From Anthopleura xanthogrammica (lineage: Eukaryota > Cnidaria > Anthozoa > Actiniaria > Actiniidae), in NCBI GenBank assembly GCA_964019055.1, contig OZ025212.1, forward strand, positions 7,645,109 through 7,709,108: a stretch of DNA of 64,000 nucleotides, read 5' to 3'. The notes beneath the pieces were generated by a model that saw only the letters and a list, made by a program, of their open reading frames with translations, was not told where the DNA came from and searched no databases. Positions 29,401 through 40,600 of this stretch are shown here, one piece after another (within the stretch, counting starts at the first letter, position 1; each line of letters starts with the position of its first letter). The position numbers and the translations under genes are program-made.

Positions 29401-32400
29401 CATGTATCATCACCATCATGTATCATCACCATCATGAATCATCACCATCATGATTCATCATCATCATGTATCATCACCATCATGTATCATCACCATCATG
29501 TATCATCACCATCATGTATCATCACCATCATGTATCATCACCATCATGTATCATCACCATCATGTATCATCACCATCATGATTCATCATCATCATCATCA
29601 TCATCATGTATCATCGTCATCGTGTATCATCATGACTATCAATGTCTCAGCCATTATTGATTTCACCTAACCTCTGCAGTACCGTAAAAAAGTGCTTTAT
29701 ATTTTGTAACTGACTTTTACAACATCCTCTTTTTCTTTACCAGAGCGGGTGTTCGAGTAACCCCTGCCCGAGTAATGCCACGTGTCAAGGAGATTTTTTA
29801 CAAGATCCCCGCCCCTACAGATGTATCTGTCCCACGGGATATACCGGACAAATGTGTGAAATAGGTAAATAACCTTGGCTTGTTCTTGTCCTTTGTCTTC
29901 ATACCTTGATATTAATACTTCGGTGCAGTATAAACACCAGTTTCAAAATTATAAGTAGTCTATATATTTTAATTGTAATTCCCATCCTCTTTACTATGTA
30001 CAGATATTGATGAATGTGCACTGGGTAACCATGGATGTCACGTGAATGCCACGTGTATTAACACTATTGGTGGATACAACTGCACTTGCAAAAAACATTT
30101 CTATGGTAACGGCACAAGCTGTTATGGTGAGTATGTGATATAGCCGACCCTTTGAAGCACGTCGGAATGCAACTCAATTTGGAGGACAAAACAATAGGTT
30201 CCAATTATCAGGAGATCGAAATTATGCTGTTTTGTCCTCCAAATTGAGCTGCTTTGACGTCACGTGCAAGGGGTCTATAGCCTGCGTTGCTACACTAACA
30301 GTTTAAAGAAGTTAATTTATTTAGTAATTTTTTTTCATTTATTTTCGTAATGCCAGATATTGACGAGTGCAGTTCTGATGCTCATGGTTGTCACGTGAAC
30401 GCCACGTGCATCAATACTATTGGTGGATACGATTGCAAATGCGAATCACCATCATATGGTAATGGAACTGTCTGCTTTGGTAAGTTTGAGGTTGGCGAAA
30501 GCGATTCATGTTAAATACGATGTTTTCTATGAAGGAGTGTGGAATAGGTAAAATATACTCCGGGATATACTCATTTCAGCGCCAAAACACTTCTATATTC
30601 CAATGGTTAGTACAGTTAGTAAGAAAAGAACACACAACTTCAAAAATACAAACACTATAAAATAGACCTTTTTACTGATACGGCGGCCACTTTTAATTCT
30701 ATTGTTTTAAGTAAGACATTATGGGATGCTGAGGGGCAAACGTGAACATATTTATAAACCATAGAGTGATGGATTTACTTCCTCAAATAATTTTTACGCT
30801 TTCGTGTTTCACATATTGCTTCAACTACCAGCAAATTCAATTTCATTGTATAAAATAACAAATTTCAGATATTTTTTTTTAATATTTCAGTCTTGATCAT
30901 GTTCACAATTAACCTAACTACCTAATAAACTAAATTTTAATAATTTAATATAATATTAATAGATGTGTTTCTCAGTGGATAACGTTAAATTATATAAAAA
31001 GACACCCTGACAGCTGTGCATACTATAAATTTTCCAATAATAATTGCCCCCTCAGCATCCCATAATGTCTTACTTAAAACAATAGAAATCAAGATGGCCG
31101 CCGTAACAGTAAAAAGGTCTATTCCACAGACCTTCACTGGAACGCATGAATTCTACAAAAAAATTAGCCCTAGGAAACGGAGAATGGGTCTAATAAGTCT
31201 TTAATACTTTCTAATTATGCTTTCTTAATAGAACCAGAAAACTGCACAGAATTGAGAACATTGTTGCTTCGGTAAGTAGTGGTTGGGGTGGCTTAGTGAA
31301 TGGGATCCCTGTGTCCTGTTATGAGATGCCAAAAACCTGTGGGGGGGGGGGGGGGGGGGGAGGGGGGGAGGGGGGTGCCAGCATCTCCGATACTCATTGT
31401 TGACATATATTTTCTATATATTCTATGGTAAGTTATGGTCAAGACGTGCCTGAAGGTGGAATTATTGGACAGGGAACGAATAGACGTTATTGTGTCTTTT
31501 CGGATATTCCCGGATGTGATTCAGGACCATGGACGCTGGCCATAAAAACTAACGGCTCACTGGTATGTTTAAATGCATTTTTTCTCTTGTAAGAAAGGGA
31601 GGAATAGATTTACTTGTTAGAGCTGTTAGAGCCGCCAGTCGTTTAACGCACAAAATCTTTATTTAGAGATTCTTATACAGCGGTAAAACCTACAAAAATT
31701 ATCTAAAGTTACAATCGATGAAAGTATCTTGAAATTTGCAAATAATTTGTACTTACATCCTGGCATCTTCTATTAAAAAACAATGTGAAAAAACAAATAT
31801 GAATACTTATGTGGCGGCCATGAGGTCTTCTTCCACGCGCAAAGACTCATGGGATCACACGCGCCACAGGAAACCCAAACAAAATGATCGCACGACTTTT
31901 CAACTATTATTATACCAATACAATAGAAAAGGTTAGAAATTATTGGATCCCGAATGAGGTAGCATCAAAGCTCACAAAGCACTCTGGGAAAGTGAGTTCT
32001 TTAAAAATGTAACAGGGAAATCAAAGGAACTATCAGAAAAAAAATACTCTGTTATTTTCGTCTGCTGAAATCCTTTAATTACTCGGGCTACCTGCAAGGT
32101 AGGCCGAGTCTAGGTTTGGGTTTTCTATCTATCTATCTATCAGTCTATCGACGATGTTAGAAGTAAGTAAGCCTGCGCTGCTCGGCGGTAACTGATTAAG
32201 TGACTTGCTTTGCTCTTCGAAGGTCTCGCTGTCTCGTGGTGTAAATATTTACTGAAAATCATGGAGTCCTTCTGGGACGCTCAATACACATGCAAATGCA
32301 CACGCCGTTCGCGGTAGACCCACACTAAATGATGTCGAGCGTCAGTTTCGAAACGAACCAAAGAAATGCAAAAACAATGCAAAAAATACTCAAAGCAATG

Positions 32401-35116
32401 CCAAAGACAGTCAAATGAACTCAAACAAACGTACTCAAATGAGCTTAAATGAACTCAGAGGCACTCAGACGCACACGCCGTACGTGGTAGACACACATTA
32501 AAAGTTGTTATTGAGCGATTTTGGATCTATGAGAATCTATGGGCAAACTACGGTATGAGAATCGTAGAACTAGACAAACTAGTCAAAATAGATTAAGAGA
32601 ATCTCTAAACTACCTAGCTATTACCAGATCTCAGATACAAAAAAATAAAATAAAAAATACTGAGACAAACTACAGAACGAGAGACAAACTACAAAACGAG
32701 TGACAAACAAAGCTTTGATGAAAGCTGACTCCAAGAACTTGTAGAAGTCAGACGAGCTGATAGTGATCTACAAGAAAGCGAACTGCCAAGACTCCTTGTT
32801 GAATATTTTCATTTATGAAAATACAGAAAACAAAAACCAGAAAAATGACCAGTTAAACACATTTTGGCTAAGGGTATTTACATTGATAAAACGTTTGTTT
32901 TGCAGCGAACAGTTTAGATACTGAAATAGATATGTTTATTTCATCAGCTAGTCTTGAAAGGTACTCTAGTAGGTCAAGTAGAAATATAATATGCGTTGAC
33001 AAGTCAGTAACACTAATGCCTTACTAGAATTTAAAATGTTTTTAAATGTTTATGGTCACATATTTTTCTCTTACAATCTCCCACCCCACCCAGCTGTTAT
33101 ACATCACGACGACTTGCCCTTGGTTATAATACATAATCTACTTTTACATTTATTTATGTATTAAACAGTGTGGATGCGCTCAAAATACACCTGCATTCAA
33201 TATATATCATTTTTGACTGCCAAATCAATTCCTATCCATTCCATGGTCGCAAATATATATACTAGATACTCTCTATAATGTAGCCCGAGTTCGCACTCTT
33301 AGAGTGTCTAGTTACCACAAAAAATGTCGAAGGAAAAATTGTCAGATGAGTTTTTAGAGGAGCCAAAAAAGCGTAAGAACTCACTTTCCCATCATGCTTT
33401 GTTCTATAATCTCATGTTCATGCATATTGACTAAATGGATGTGATGTTGGCTTAGATAAGGGTATTTCACGACAGCCGTGATGGACGACAGCAACAATGC
33501 TTACCCACTATTTTAGGTTGCATTCATTCTCTTGAGTGTTATTTCTTTAAAGATGTTCCATAAGAAAAACCTTATAGCAAATAGAAATATAATAAGATCT
33601 ACGTTATTATAACAGCATAGTTTTGAATACAACTCGCCATTGTGGACCAACACCTTAACGTTTAATCCAGAAGCAAGCGACCATGGACTTGATGAAACGG
33701 AGACCAAGTCATCAGCCTTCTGGAACACCCCCCTGAAAAAGATATGTTTTGGCATGAAATACGGGGGAGTCAAGCGGTGGTTATCTTTTGATATTCAAGC
33801 TAATTCTTTGTATGATGTCATAAATAAAGCCAACGAAACTTCACTTCATGTTGGCGATACAAAATGGAGAACGTTGCTCCCGCCTGATGTAACTTCTTTG
33901 CAGAAAGCATGTTTAAAGTAAGTCTGCTGAATTTATTTTGTGCCTACTAAAGCGACAATGAAAAAACTCTATTCTTGTATCGATAAAATTCAAATTTTTA
34001 TCGATATACCCTGAAACAACCTCTGGGCTGATCTAAGTCAGGGCACAGCTAACACACAGATCGGACCCTGAAACAACCTCTGGGCTGATCAAAGTCAGGG
34101 CACGGCTAACTCACACATAGAACCCTGAAACAACCTCTGGGTTGATCTAAGTCAGGGCACGGCTAACTCACAGATAGAACCCTGAAACAACCTCTGGGCT
34201 GATCTAAGTCAGGGCATGGCTAACTCACAGATAGAACCCTGAAACAACCTCTAAGCTGATCTAAGTCAGGGCACGGCTAACTCACAGATAGAACCCTGAA
34301 ACAACCTCTGGGCTGATCAAAGTCAGGGCACGGCTTACTCACAGATAGAACCCTGAAACAACCTCTGGGCTGATCAAAGTCAGGGCACGGCTTACTCACA
34401 GATTGAACCCTGAAACAACCTCTGGGCTGATCAAAGTCAGGGCACGGCTAACTCACAGATCCAACCCTGAAACAACCTCTGGGCTGATCAAAGTCAGGAC
34501 ATGGCCAACTCACATATCGGTTGAACTGATTGGAATTTAGCGTGTTAGGTTTTGCGGAGGGCGGCAAAATCGGAGAACCCGGAGAGAAAAACCCTTGAAT
34601 CAAGGGATAAACGTAACACACTAAACTCACTGAAATGTGATGCCGAGTCCAAAAATCGAACCCAAAACCACAGAGGTGAGAGGCGAGTGTATAACCTGAA
34701 ATCACCGCTACACCACTGGTACCCTTGATTCCCACTGATATTTTAAACTGAAAACAAACGAGTCCCTACCCTCTCTACCTGGGCTAGCCCTTTCTAGCTT
34801 TTCTGTTCCAATTTCCCCCCAGTGGGAGAGGGAGGTGGTATGAATTGTCATTTATGTTTTCTTTGCATTAAATAGGGAAGGATTCAATCTTCGTGGCGGT
34901 GGGAAGTCAGACAATAGCAGCCGGTTTCTACGTTTAGGGATGTTTACAGATAACAGCTTAGATTGTTCATCATGTGGCTCTTTCATTGGTTTGGCTGGGT
35001 TTTTTAAAGCGCTTGACAAAGATGAAATACCAATTTGTGGAAACTTTGCCAAAAGATTTGGAAGTGACAATGGAGAAATGGCTACTCGGGCCTTCTGCTA
35101 TGTCTTAGTACAGTGA
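26455..35116 (+). CDS. Gene B: secreted PAN-EGF3-fibrinogen-like protein
   Basis: Predicted secreted extracellular protein of 471 residues. Coding exons 26455-26536, 28317-28570, 29744-29864, 30004-30126, 30357-30479, 31232-31271, 31433-31562, 33616-33917 and 34876-35116 total 1,416 nt with matching phases. Order: signal peptide (hydrophobic IIILFTLLLLML), PAN/apple-like domain, three EGF domains (the last two DIDEC calcium-binding type), then a C-terminal region with fibrinogen-like features: YCVFSDIPGC, GPWTLAIKTNG, FWNTPLKKICFGMK, SFDIQANSLYDVI and a terminal FCYVLVQ. From memory this C-terminus resembles that of coral skeletal organic matrix proteins (the uncharacterised SOMP 5 type) and many anthozoan paralogs; a database search is needed to confirm it. 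Exons 2-5 with introns are almost identical to gene A, but exon 1 and the C-terminus are unrelated. Confidence 0.88.
26942..27250. mobile_element. Palindromic MITE in gene B intron 1
   Basis: The end gtgtttccctcctgttttca is mirrored by tgaaaacaggagggaaacac, with caaccgcaccgaa/ttcggtgcggttg pairing inside. The interior is AT-rich and non-coding. Confidence 0.85.
27505..27650. mobile_element. Palindromic MITE in gene B intron 1 (second)
   Basis: The text cccttctcaatattatcttg at the left pairs with caagataatttggagaagg at the right; aggctaac and gttagcct also pair. Confidence 0.65.
28653..29638. repeat. ATC/ATGT-rich microsatellite, gene B intron 2
   Basis: About 985 bp of atcatcatgt-type repeat, the counterpart of the 557-bp tract in gene A intron 2. 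It contains a block of tandem tgtatcatcaccatca units at about 29390-29580 that is absent from the gene A copy. Confidence 0.95.
30154..30285. mobile_element. Palindromic MITE, copy 3 of the gacgtcacgtg/tctata family
   Basis: The same element and position as 21804-21935 in gene A, with arms gcaactcaatttggaggaca and its mirror. It belongs to the duplicated block. Confidence 0.8.
30661..31121. mobile_element. Palindromic MITE in gene B intron 5
   Basis: The ends aatagacctttttactg and cagtaaaaaggtctatt are inverted. Further pairing includes gcggcc/ggccgc, ctattgttttaagtaagaca and tgtcttacttaaaacaatag, and cattatgggatgctga and its mirror. About 460 bp, non-coding. Confidence 0.85.
31341..31375. 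repeat. Poly-G tract in gene B intron 6
   Basis: Twenty consecutive G, then G7 and G6 runs split by single A residues, inside the 161-bp intron between exons 6 and 7 and ending about 57 nt before the splice acceptor. A potential G-quadruplex on the transcribed RNA. Confidence 0.85.
31975..33400. mobile_element. MITE split by a ~1.2 kb element with ACTCGGGCTA termini
   Basis: The outer halves (agctcacaaagcactctggg near 31970 and aagaactcactttcccatca near 33375) match the intact MITE at 6925-7220. Between them is a unit bounded by actcgggcta (32081) and tagcccgagt (33281-33290). Its interior matches, in inverted orientation, parts of trehalase intron 1 (43245-43925), including the text cgcatattatatttttactt there and acacgccgtacg-type motifs here. 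No intact transposase ORF is visible. Confidence 0.6.
34010..34735 (-). mobile_element. SINE with tRNA-like head and 57-bp tandem tail, gene B intron 8
   Basis: Read on the minus strand, a tRNA-like head (34735-34655; A-box-like TGGTGTAGCGGTGA, B-box-like GGGTTCGATTT) is followed by a body with gtttttctctccgggttctc. About nine tandem copies of a 57-bp unit (34010-34520), whose plus-strand text begins accctgaaacaacctctggg, follow. Partial relatives lie at 11150-11440, 35700-35790, 57225-57455, 60150-60385 and, as fragments, 7440-7520 and 55140-55190. Confidence 0.75.
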
Positions 35117-35206
35117 TAAAGCTTTCACCCTTCAAACTTTTAAATTAATTCGATTGATACCCTGAAAAAACCTGTGGCCTGATCTAACGAAGCGTCCTTG
35201 GGCCTT

Positions 35207-35690
35207 TGATATTCCTTCTCTATCTAAATGATTTAAAAAATATCTCTGATCTACTTGAATTCCACTGTTTCGCTGATAATTGCAACCTATATATATTCTT
35301 TGCACATCGGAGTATTTCTGAATTGGAAAATGTAATTAACACTCATTTAGGTTTCATATACAGGTGCATGGTTGTCAAGTAATAAGTTGTTTTATCCCAC
35401 ACCATAGAAAATACAGCCAATCAGGAAGCAGGAAAGCCGTTGTATATTCGTCGGTATTTCACTCTTCCTTCCCATCATGCACTGCGCGTTGAATCAACGC
35501 ATTTGTATTTTTTTAATTTTTTAATTTCCTAAATACATCATGTATATACTAGTTATACATTGGTTTCTCGTGGCATACCGTGGATATCCCACTCGTCATT
35601 TGTATTTTCTTTGTATAGAAAATTTGTGTGGTACCAATAAATATCTTGTATCTTGTATCTTGTATCTTGTATCTTGTAATGATCTTGCAT
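35207..35690 (+). mobile_element. LINE reverse-transcriptase fragment with nested MITE
   Basis: Translation from 35207 reads LGPLIFLLYLNDL...FHCFADNCNLY, the core of a CR1/L2-type reverse transcriptase, with FADN in place of the catalytic FADD. Near 35375 a one-base shift is needed to read the expected WLSSNKL. At about 35391-35590 a MITE related to 18575-18705 interrupts it. The tatcttg tandem run at 35641-35680 resembles a LINE 3' tail. Confidence 0.75.
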
Positions 35691-36134
35691 GACTAACTAA
35701 CAGATCGATTAGGAATTCAGCTTGTTCAGTAATAACTGAAGGAAAACCTGAGAACCTGGAGAAAAACCGGAAAACCAAGTAAGGTTCGAAGAGACCTAAC
35801 CACATGGGATAATTCCCTAATGCAGTCTTTTAAGTATTTTTTTTACATGAAGTACAATGATATTTGTATGGTGAAATGTTTCGGTTCGAATGGAATGTTG
35901 CATCTTTAAGTTATTGGAGCGTATTACTTCCCATATGGGCTTCATAAATATACCCTCAGTTGGTTCACATAAACAGTGTCTAAAAAACATAAGAAACGGG
36001 TGTCCTAGTGCCCTTGGTGTGAACATTTTTTAATGTTAATCCGCTATCCGGTATCCGGTTAAGAAAAATTACGGCCGTTGAGGTCTCATTTTAGACTCTT
36101 CTACAGTCCCTGCTCGGCCGCTGCACTCTCCACG

Positions 36135-36300
36135 CTATGTTCCTTTCCATAGTCTTCCCACAATCCCTTATGATTCCAGCGCGAGGTCAGGGTAAAATTT
36201 GCATAAAAATGTATAAAAAATATGCAAATTTTACCTTGACCTCGAGCTCGCGCTGGGATCATAAGGGATTGTGGGAAGACTACGGAAAGGAGCATGGGAT
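36135..36300. mobile_element. Palindromic MITE (atagtcttcccacaatccct)
   Basis: Arms atagtcttcccacaatccct and agggattgtgggaagactac are inverted, with ggtaaaatttgcata/tatgcaaattttacc at the centre. Confidence 0.85.
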
Positions 36301-36734
36301 TGTAACGGTACAATGCCGAAAGGGCTTCTGGGTCCAAGAATATTGGACCCATCATGCCTTGAGAACCGAAATATGTCACAGGAAGCCCAAGCTGGCTACC
36401 TTTATTTTCAACGATTATAAGGTTTTTTTTCTTTTGAAATAAAATTTAAATAGCCTTACCTTTTTTAACGGTACACTTAAACTACTTACAAACGCACACG
36501 CCGTACGGGGTAGACCCACACTAAATGATGTTATTGAGCGATTTTGGAATGTCTTACTCAAAAGCATATGGGGTGCCATTACCGCCAATATTCAGCTACT
36601 GGTTTATGTTTATGATGCTCTAAAGATGGAGCTTGCAATTTAATTAATGGAGCTCTTTTCTTGAAATGATGCTTTGAACATGAAGCATCCGATATTAAAA
36701 TGGAGCTGTTTTTATCCAGTAATAAATATTGGAG

Positions 36735-37150
36735 ACTTAATTTTGGCAAATGGTGCTTTGAAATTTATGGAGCCGTTTTCATGCAGCCTTAATTTTGGCA
36801 AATGGTGCTTCGAAATTTATGGAGCCGTTTTCAGGCAGACTTAATTTTGGCAAATGGTACTTTGAAATTTATGGAGCCGTTTTCATGCAGCCTTAATTTT
36901 GTCAAATGGTGCTTTGAAATTTATGGAGCCGTTTTCATGCAGCCTTAATTTTGGCAAATGGTGCTTCGAAATTTATGGAGCCGTTTTCAGGCAGACTTAA
37001 TTTTGGCAAATGGTGCTTTGAAATTTATGGAGCCGTTTTCATGCAGCCTTAATTTTGTCAAATGGTGCTTTGAAATTTATGGAGCTATTTTCATGCAGCC
37101 TTAATTTTGGCAAATGGTGCTTTGAAATTTATGGAGCCGTTTTTATTATG
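36735..37150. repeat. 52-bp tandem repeat, about eight copies, with higher-order structure
   Basis: The unit begins ttaattttggcaaatggtgc and ends catgcagcc. Variants (ttcgaaa with ggcagac; ttttgtcaaat) recur every third copy, so copies 2-4 and 5-7 form a duplicated 156-bp block. A degenerate copy precedes the array near 36690-36735. Confidence 0.9.
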
Positions 37151-37684
37151 CAGCCTCTTTCATGCAGCAGTCTGGTGACGACTCGCGCCTTAAACAGCTG
37201 ACCTGGCTAACAAATGTTCTAGTACTGTACGACCTTACTGAAATATCTCTTCGCCTATCTAAATATTCAAAACACGCATCATTTTTGGCTGCTCTTTTTT
37301 TTAAGTAAAGGTCTAAAGAATAAACTTATGTATCTGAACGATGTTAAGCGCAGTTATTGAAGTTTACGGATTCAGGAAAGATATTTAGTCATGTCACGGC
37401 GCTGTCCAGTTTGGCGGCATGCCAGTATACAGTAACGCAATTCTACAAAACATAGCTACATCAGTACATTGACCTTCAGGAAGCTTACGGAATTGTTAAA
37501 TGAAGGAATTAAGACAACCCATGAAATTCTAAGGATACTTCTTAGATTTAAAAGCACAACTATTCTCCCTAATCGCAAAAATATGAATATATTTTGAGTT
37601 GGATCACGTTTAAGCGGACCTCTTCTCTTCACAACGGTCGGAGCTCGACTGATTAAATTTTGATTTTTACCCATGATGCACTGG

Positions 37685-40600
37685 GTTGAGACTCGTTCAC
37701 ACGCTTCAAAAGGACGGTGATTAATATGCACCTTATCAAAGTAATTAGCATATTTTAATTCGAATCAAGTCCCTCACGGTCCTTTATGAGATGACAACAA
37801 CCATGGATGCAAGGAACTCGCCTTCTTCGTGGTTGAAATATAATTTTAAAATACGGTGCTATCTCGTGAAAATTCCTAATAATTGACAATTTGAGCAATT
37901 ATGTGGATTTTAAGGTTAAAATTCACTGGAATCAAATGAAATTTTTCTTCGAAATAAGTGTCCTTTTGAGTGTTGTGATCTTCAAAGTACTCACTACTTC
38001 GCACTCCATCACACGCCTCAGAGGGACGTCTTGTGTATGTACGTAGTTTATAAATATCTAGATGTCCTTTTTCAAAGTTCTCACTACTTCGCACTCCATC
38101 ACACGCCTCAGAGGGGCGCCTTTTGTGTATTTAGTTTGTAAACATCTAGATGTCCTTTTGAGTGTTGTGATCTTCAAAGTACTCTCAACTTCGCACCTCT
38201 TCACACGCTTCAGAGGGACGCCTTTTGTGTATTTAGTTTGTAAATATCTAGATGTCCTTTTGAGTGTTGTGATCTTCAAAGTTCTCACTACTTCGCACCT
38301 CTTCACACGCTTCAGAGGGAGACGCTACAGCGAGCTTTCTTATATAATAAGTCACAGACTATATCTCAAGAAATCCTGATGAAATATGTATTGCAAAACA
38401 CCCATAACGTAATAAAATGATTATTATGCGTCATAAAAGTGTCTCTTCTTATCTGTTTACTGTGTCCTTATAGTTAAATATAATTATTGTCGTGATTCAC
38501 ACAGCCCAGCCGTACACCGGAAGTGACATAGACTGTGAACAGTCCCTCTTTTCCCTCCTAACTCAGTCGAGTCGGGTTTTTCCTGCCTTGGACGCGCGGA
38601 GAGTGGGCGCGAGTTTGAAGCGGCACGTGGGGAGAGGAAAAGTAGGGACTGTGGACAACACACAGAGAAATGAATTACCGCCCCTTTTTCACACTTTTCA
38701 AATACTTGTCACCGACGGCTCCGGCTAGTCTAGGATATGTTTATAAAACCGTTCAACACAACTGACTTTTCGCTGATAGTTTTACAGTTATACAATAAAG
38801 TTTGAATTAAAATTACTTTCAAAAGTACGAACCTGCGATATTCTTGAGACACCAAAATATATTTATAAATAAAAGTCATAACTGGAGCCAAAAGAAACCG
38901 CGAACCAAGTCAATCGTGTGTGAATTATATTTGTTCGGTGTTTCTGGGGATATTTCGAATACATTTTGAATATGTTTTTCCTTAACTGGTTTATCTTTTC
39001 CGCTTCAAACTCGGGTTGTTTTTTGTAGGAATCTGATTTCCCCTTGAAAGTATGAGCCGATACGAAAAGAAGAGCCGAACTCATCAAACAATTTATACTG
39101 TTCTTTGATGCGGGCTTGTTGAGAAGCTTGAGGTCGCACAAGAATCACTGCTCTCCTTTGCAGGGCTCCATTTAATATCAGTGTTCGTATTAATCTCCCT
39201 CCCCATTGACGAGAGTGGAGAAGACAAAAGAATTATCAGCAAGATTTGACTACGGGTCGAATACAAACACGTCTGTCTTCTCCATTCGGCCGCTCGATCG
39301 TCGATCATTTAGAACGAATTCACCAGCAAATTACAGCAGGTTTGACTGCCGCTTCGATCAGTTTTCGCTCTGCTGGAAAAAAATCCTCTGACATAAGTTT
39401 CGGTTTTCAAGAAAGATTTTAATTCAAAAACCCGGCGGCTCGAAATAGTGATGCTTATACTAGTAAATCTCGCCGAACTGGGAAATCTGTCATCACTGTC
39501 CATAGCAGTGACGTAAACCTAGTACGGATTTCGGCAGACTGAAAACAATAGGATTAAGGCTACCTTCGTACCCTGTTCCTCTTCTCTCCTTCGGGACCTC
39601 ATGAAGTACGTTACCGATTAATTCCGAGTGACCCACGATCGGTTCTTAATATTAAACAGACAAACATCACGAGATTGAAATCGGAGCTAGATGTTTATTC
39701 ACTGCTAAAGGTCAGCTGTACCAAAGCAGATTTATTCGACCGTTGGAAACAAAATAAAGCGTTAGTTTTAATCCAAACGAGGAGGCGACTCTGGCGCCCG
39801 TGGTCCACAGTCCCTACTTTTCCTCTCCCCACGTGCCGCTTCAAACTCGCCCTCACTCCCCGCGCGTCCAAGGCAGGAAAAAACTCGACTCGACTGAGTT
39901 AGGAGGGAAAAGAGGGGCGTTACTAAACACCGAAACACCGAAACACCGAAACACTGAAACAGTACCAAATCGAAACACTAGTTCACCCAAACTTTCAAAT
40001 ATCATATTTAAAAGAAGTAAATATGTGAATCTTTTCATTTCGAAACCAATCTTCATCTATTTAGACCATTTTAGAACGTTTTAAGAATCAAATATCTGGA
40101 AGCTATAATGTCATCACTGTATACTGTCATAATCCGTGACCTTCTTAGTGATTTAATAACATTTCTTCTATTGAAAGGGTTACACCGAAACAGTACCAAA
40201 TCGAAACACTAGTTCACCCAAACTTTCAAATATCATATTAATTAGTCGTTACAGTTGTAAGTGAGTGCTGCCGAGCCTTTCCTGGAGCATTCCTGATCCA
40301 GTATAAATCATTATCCAACTCATTATTCATGAAGGAAATCGTGACCGTGAAGAGAGTTGTACATCTGACCCGATGATCTGACACTCAATTTTCTCAATCT
40401 CAATTTTTAAAATTCGCTGCAAAAATTACATCATGAACCTAGACGTTGGATAAGTCGTTTACAACATTCACGTCCGTGTTTATCAGACTTAACATTGAAA
40501 GTTTAAACGAGTGTTTATCAGACTCGTCTTTAGCTCGTGTTGTAAATTAATCTGTTATACACAACCGCTCTTTTGTAAACATTACATATATCTAGAATAG

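Larger units (their letters stand above)
35117..36680. other. Gene B 3' flank with LINE and SINE debris
   Basis: No gene is seen. It contains a reverse-transcriptase fragment, a MITE inside it, a 7-bp tatcttg repeat (35641-35680), a SINE body fragment (35700-35790) and a hairpin at 36135-36295. The polyadenylation site of gene B was not identified with confidence. Confidence 0.6.

Noticed and set aside
34010..34520. Possible CRISPR array
   Set aside because: The copies are head-to-tail 57-bp units without unique spacers, in an intron of a eukaryotic gene next to a SINE.
35596..36442. Short ORFs downstream of gene B
   Set aside because: They run through a tatcttg repeat, SINE debris and a palindromic MITE.
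36735..37150. Possible CRISPR array
   Set aside because: The 52-bp monomers abut directly and vary by point changes only; this is a tandem repeat.
38863..39503. Transposase ORF inside the large foldback element
   Set aside because: The longest frames are 60-95 codons with no recognisable domain or biased composition, and they overlap on both strands.
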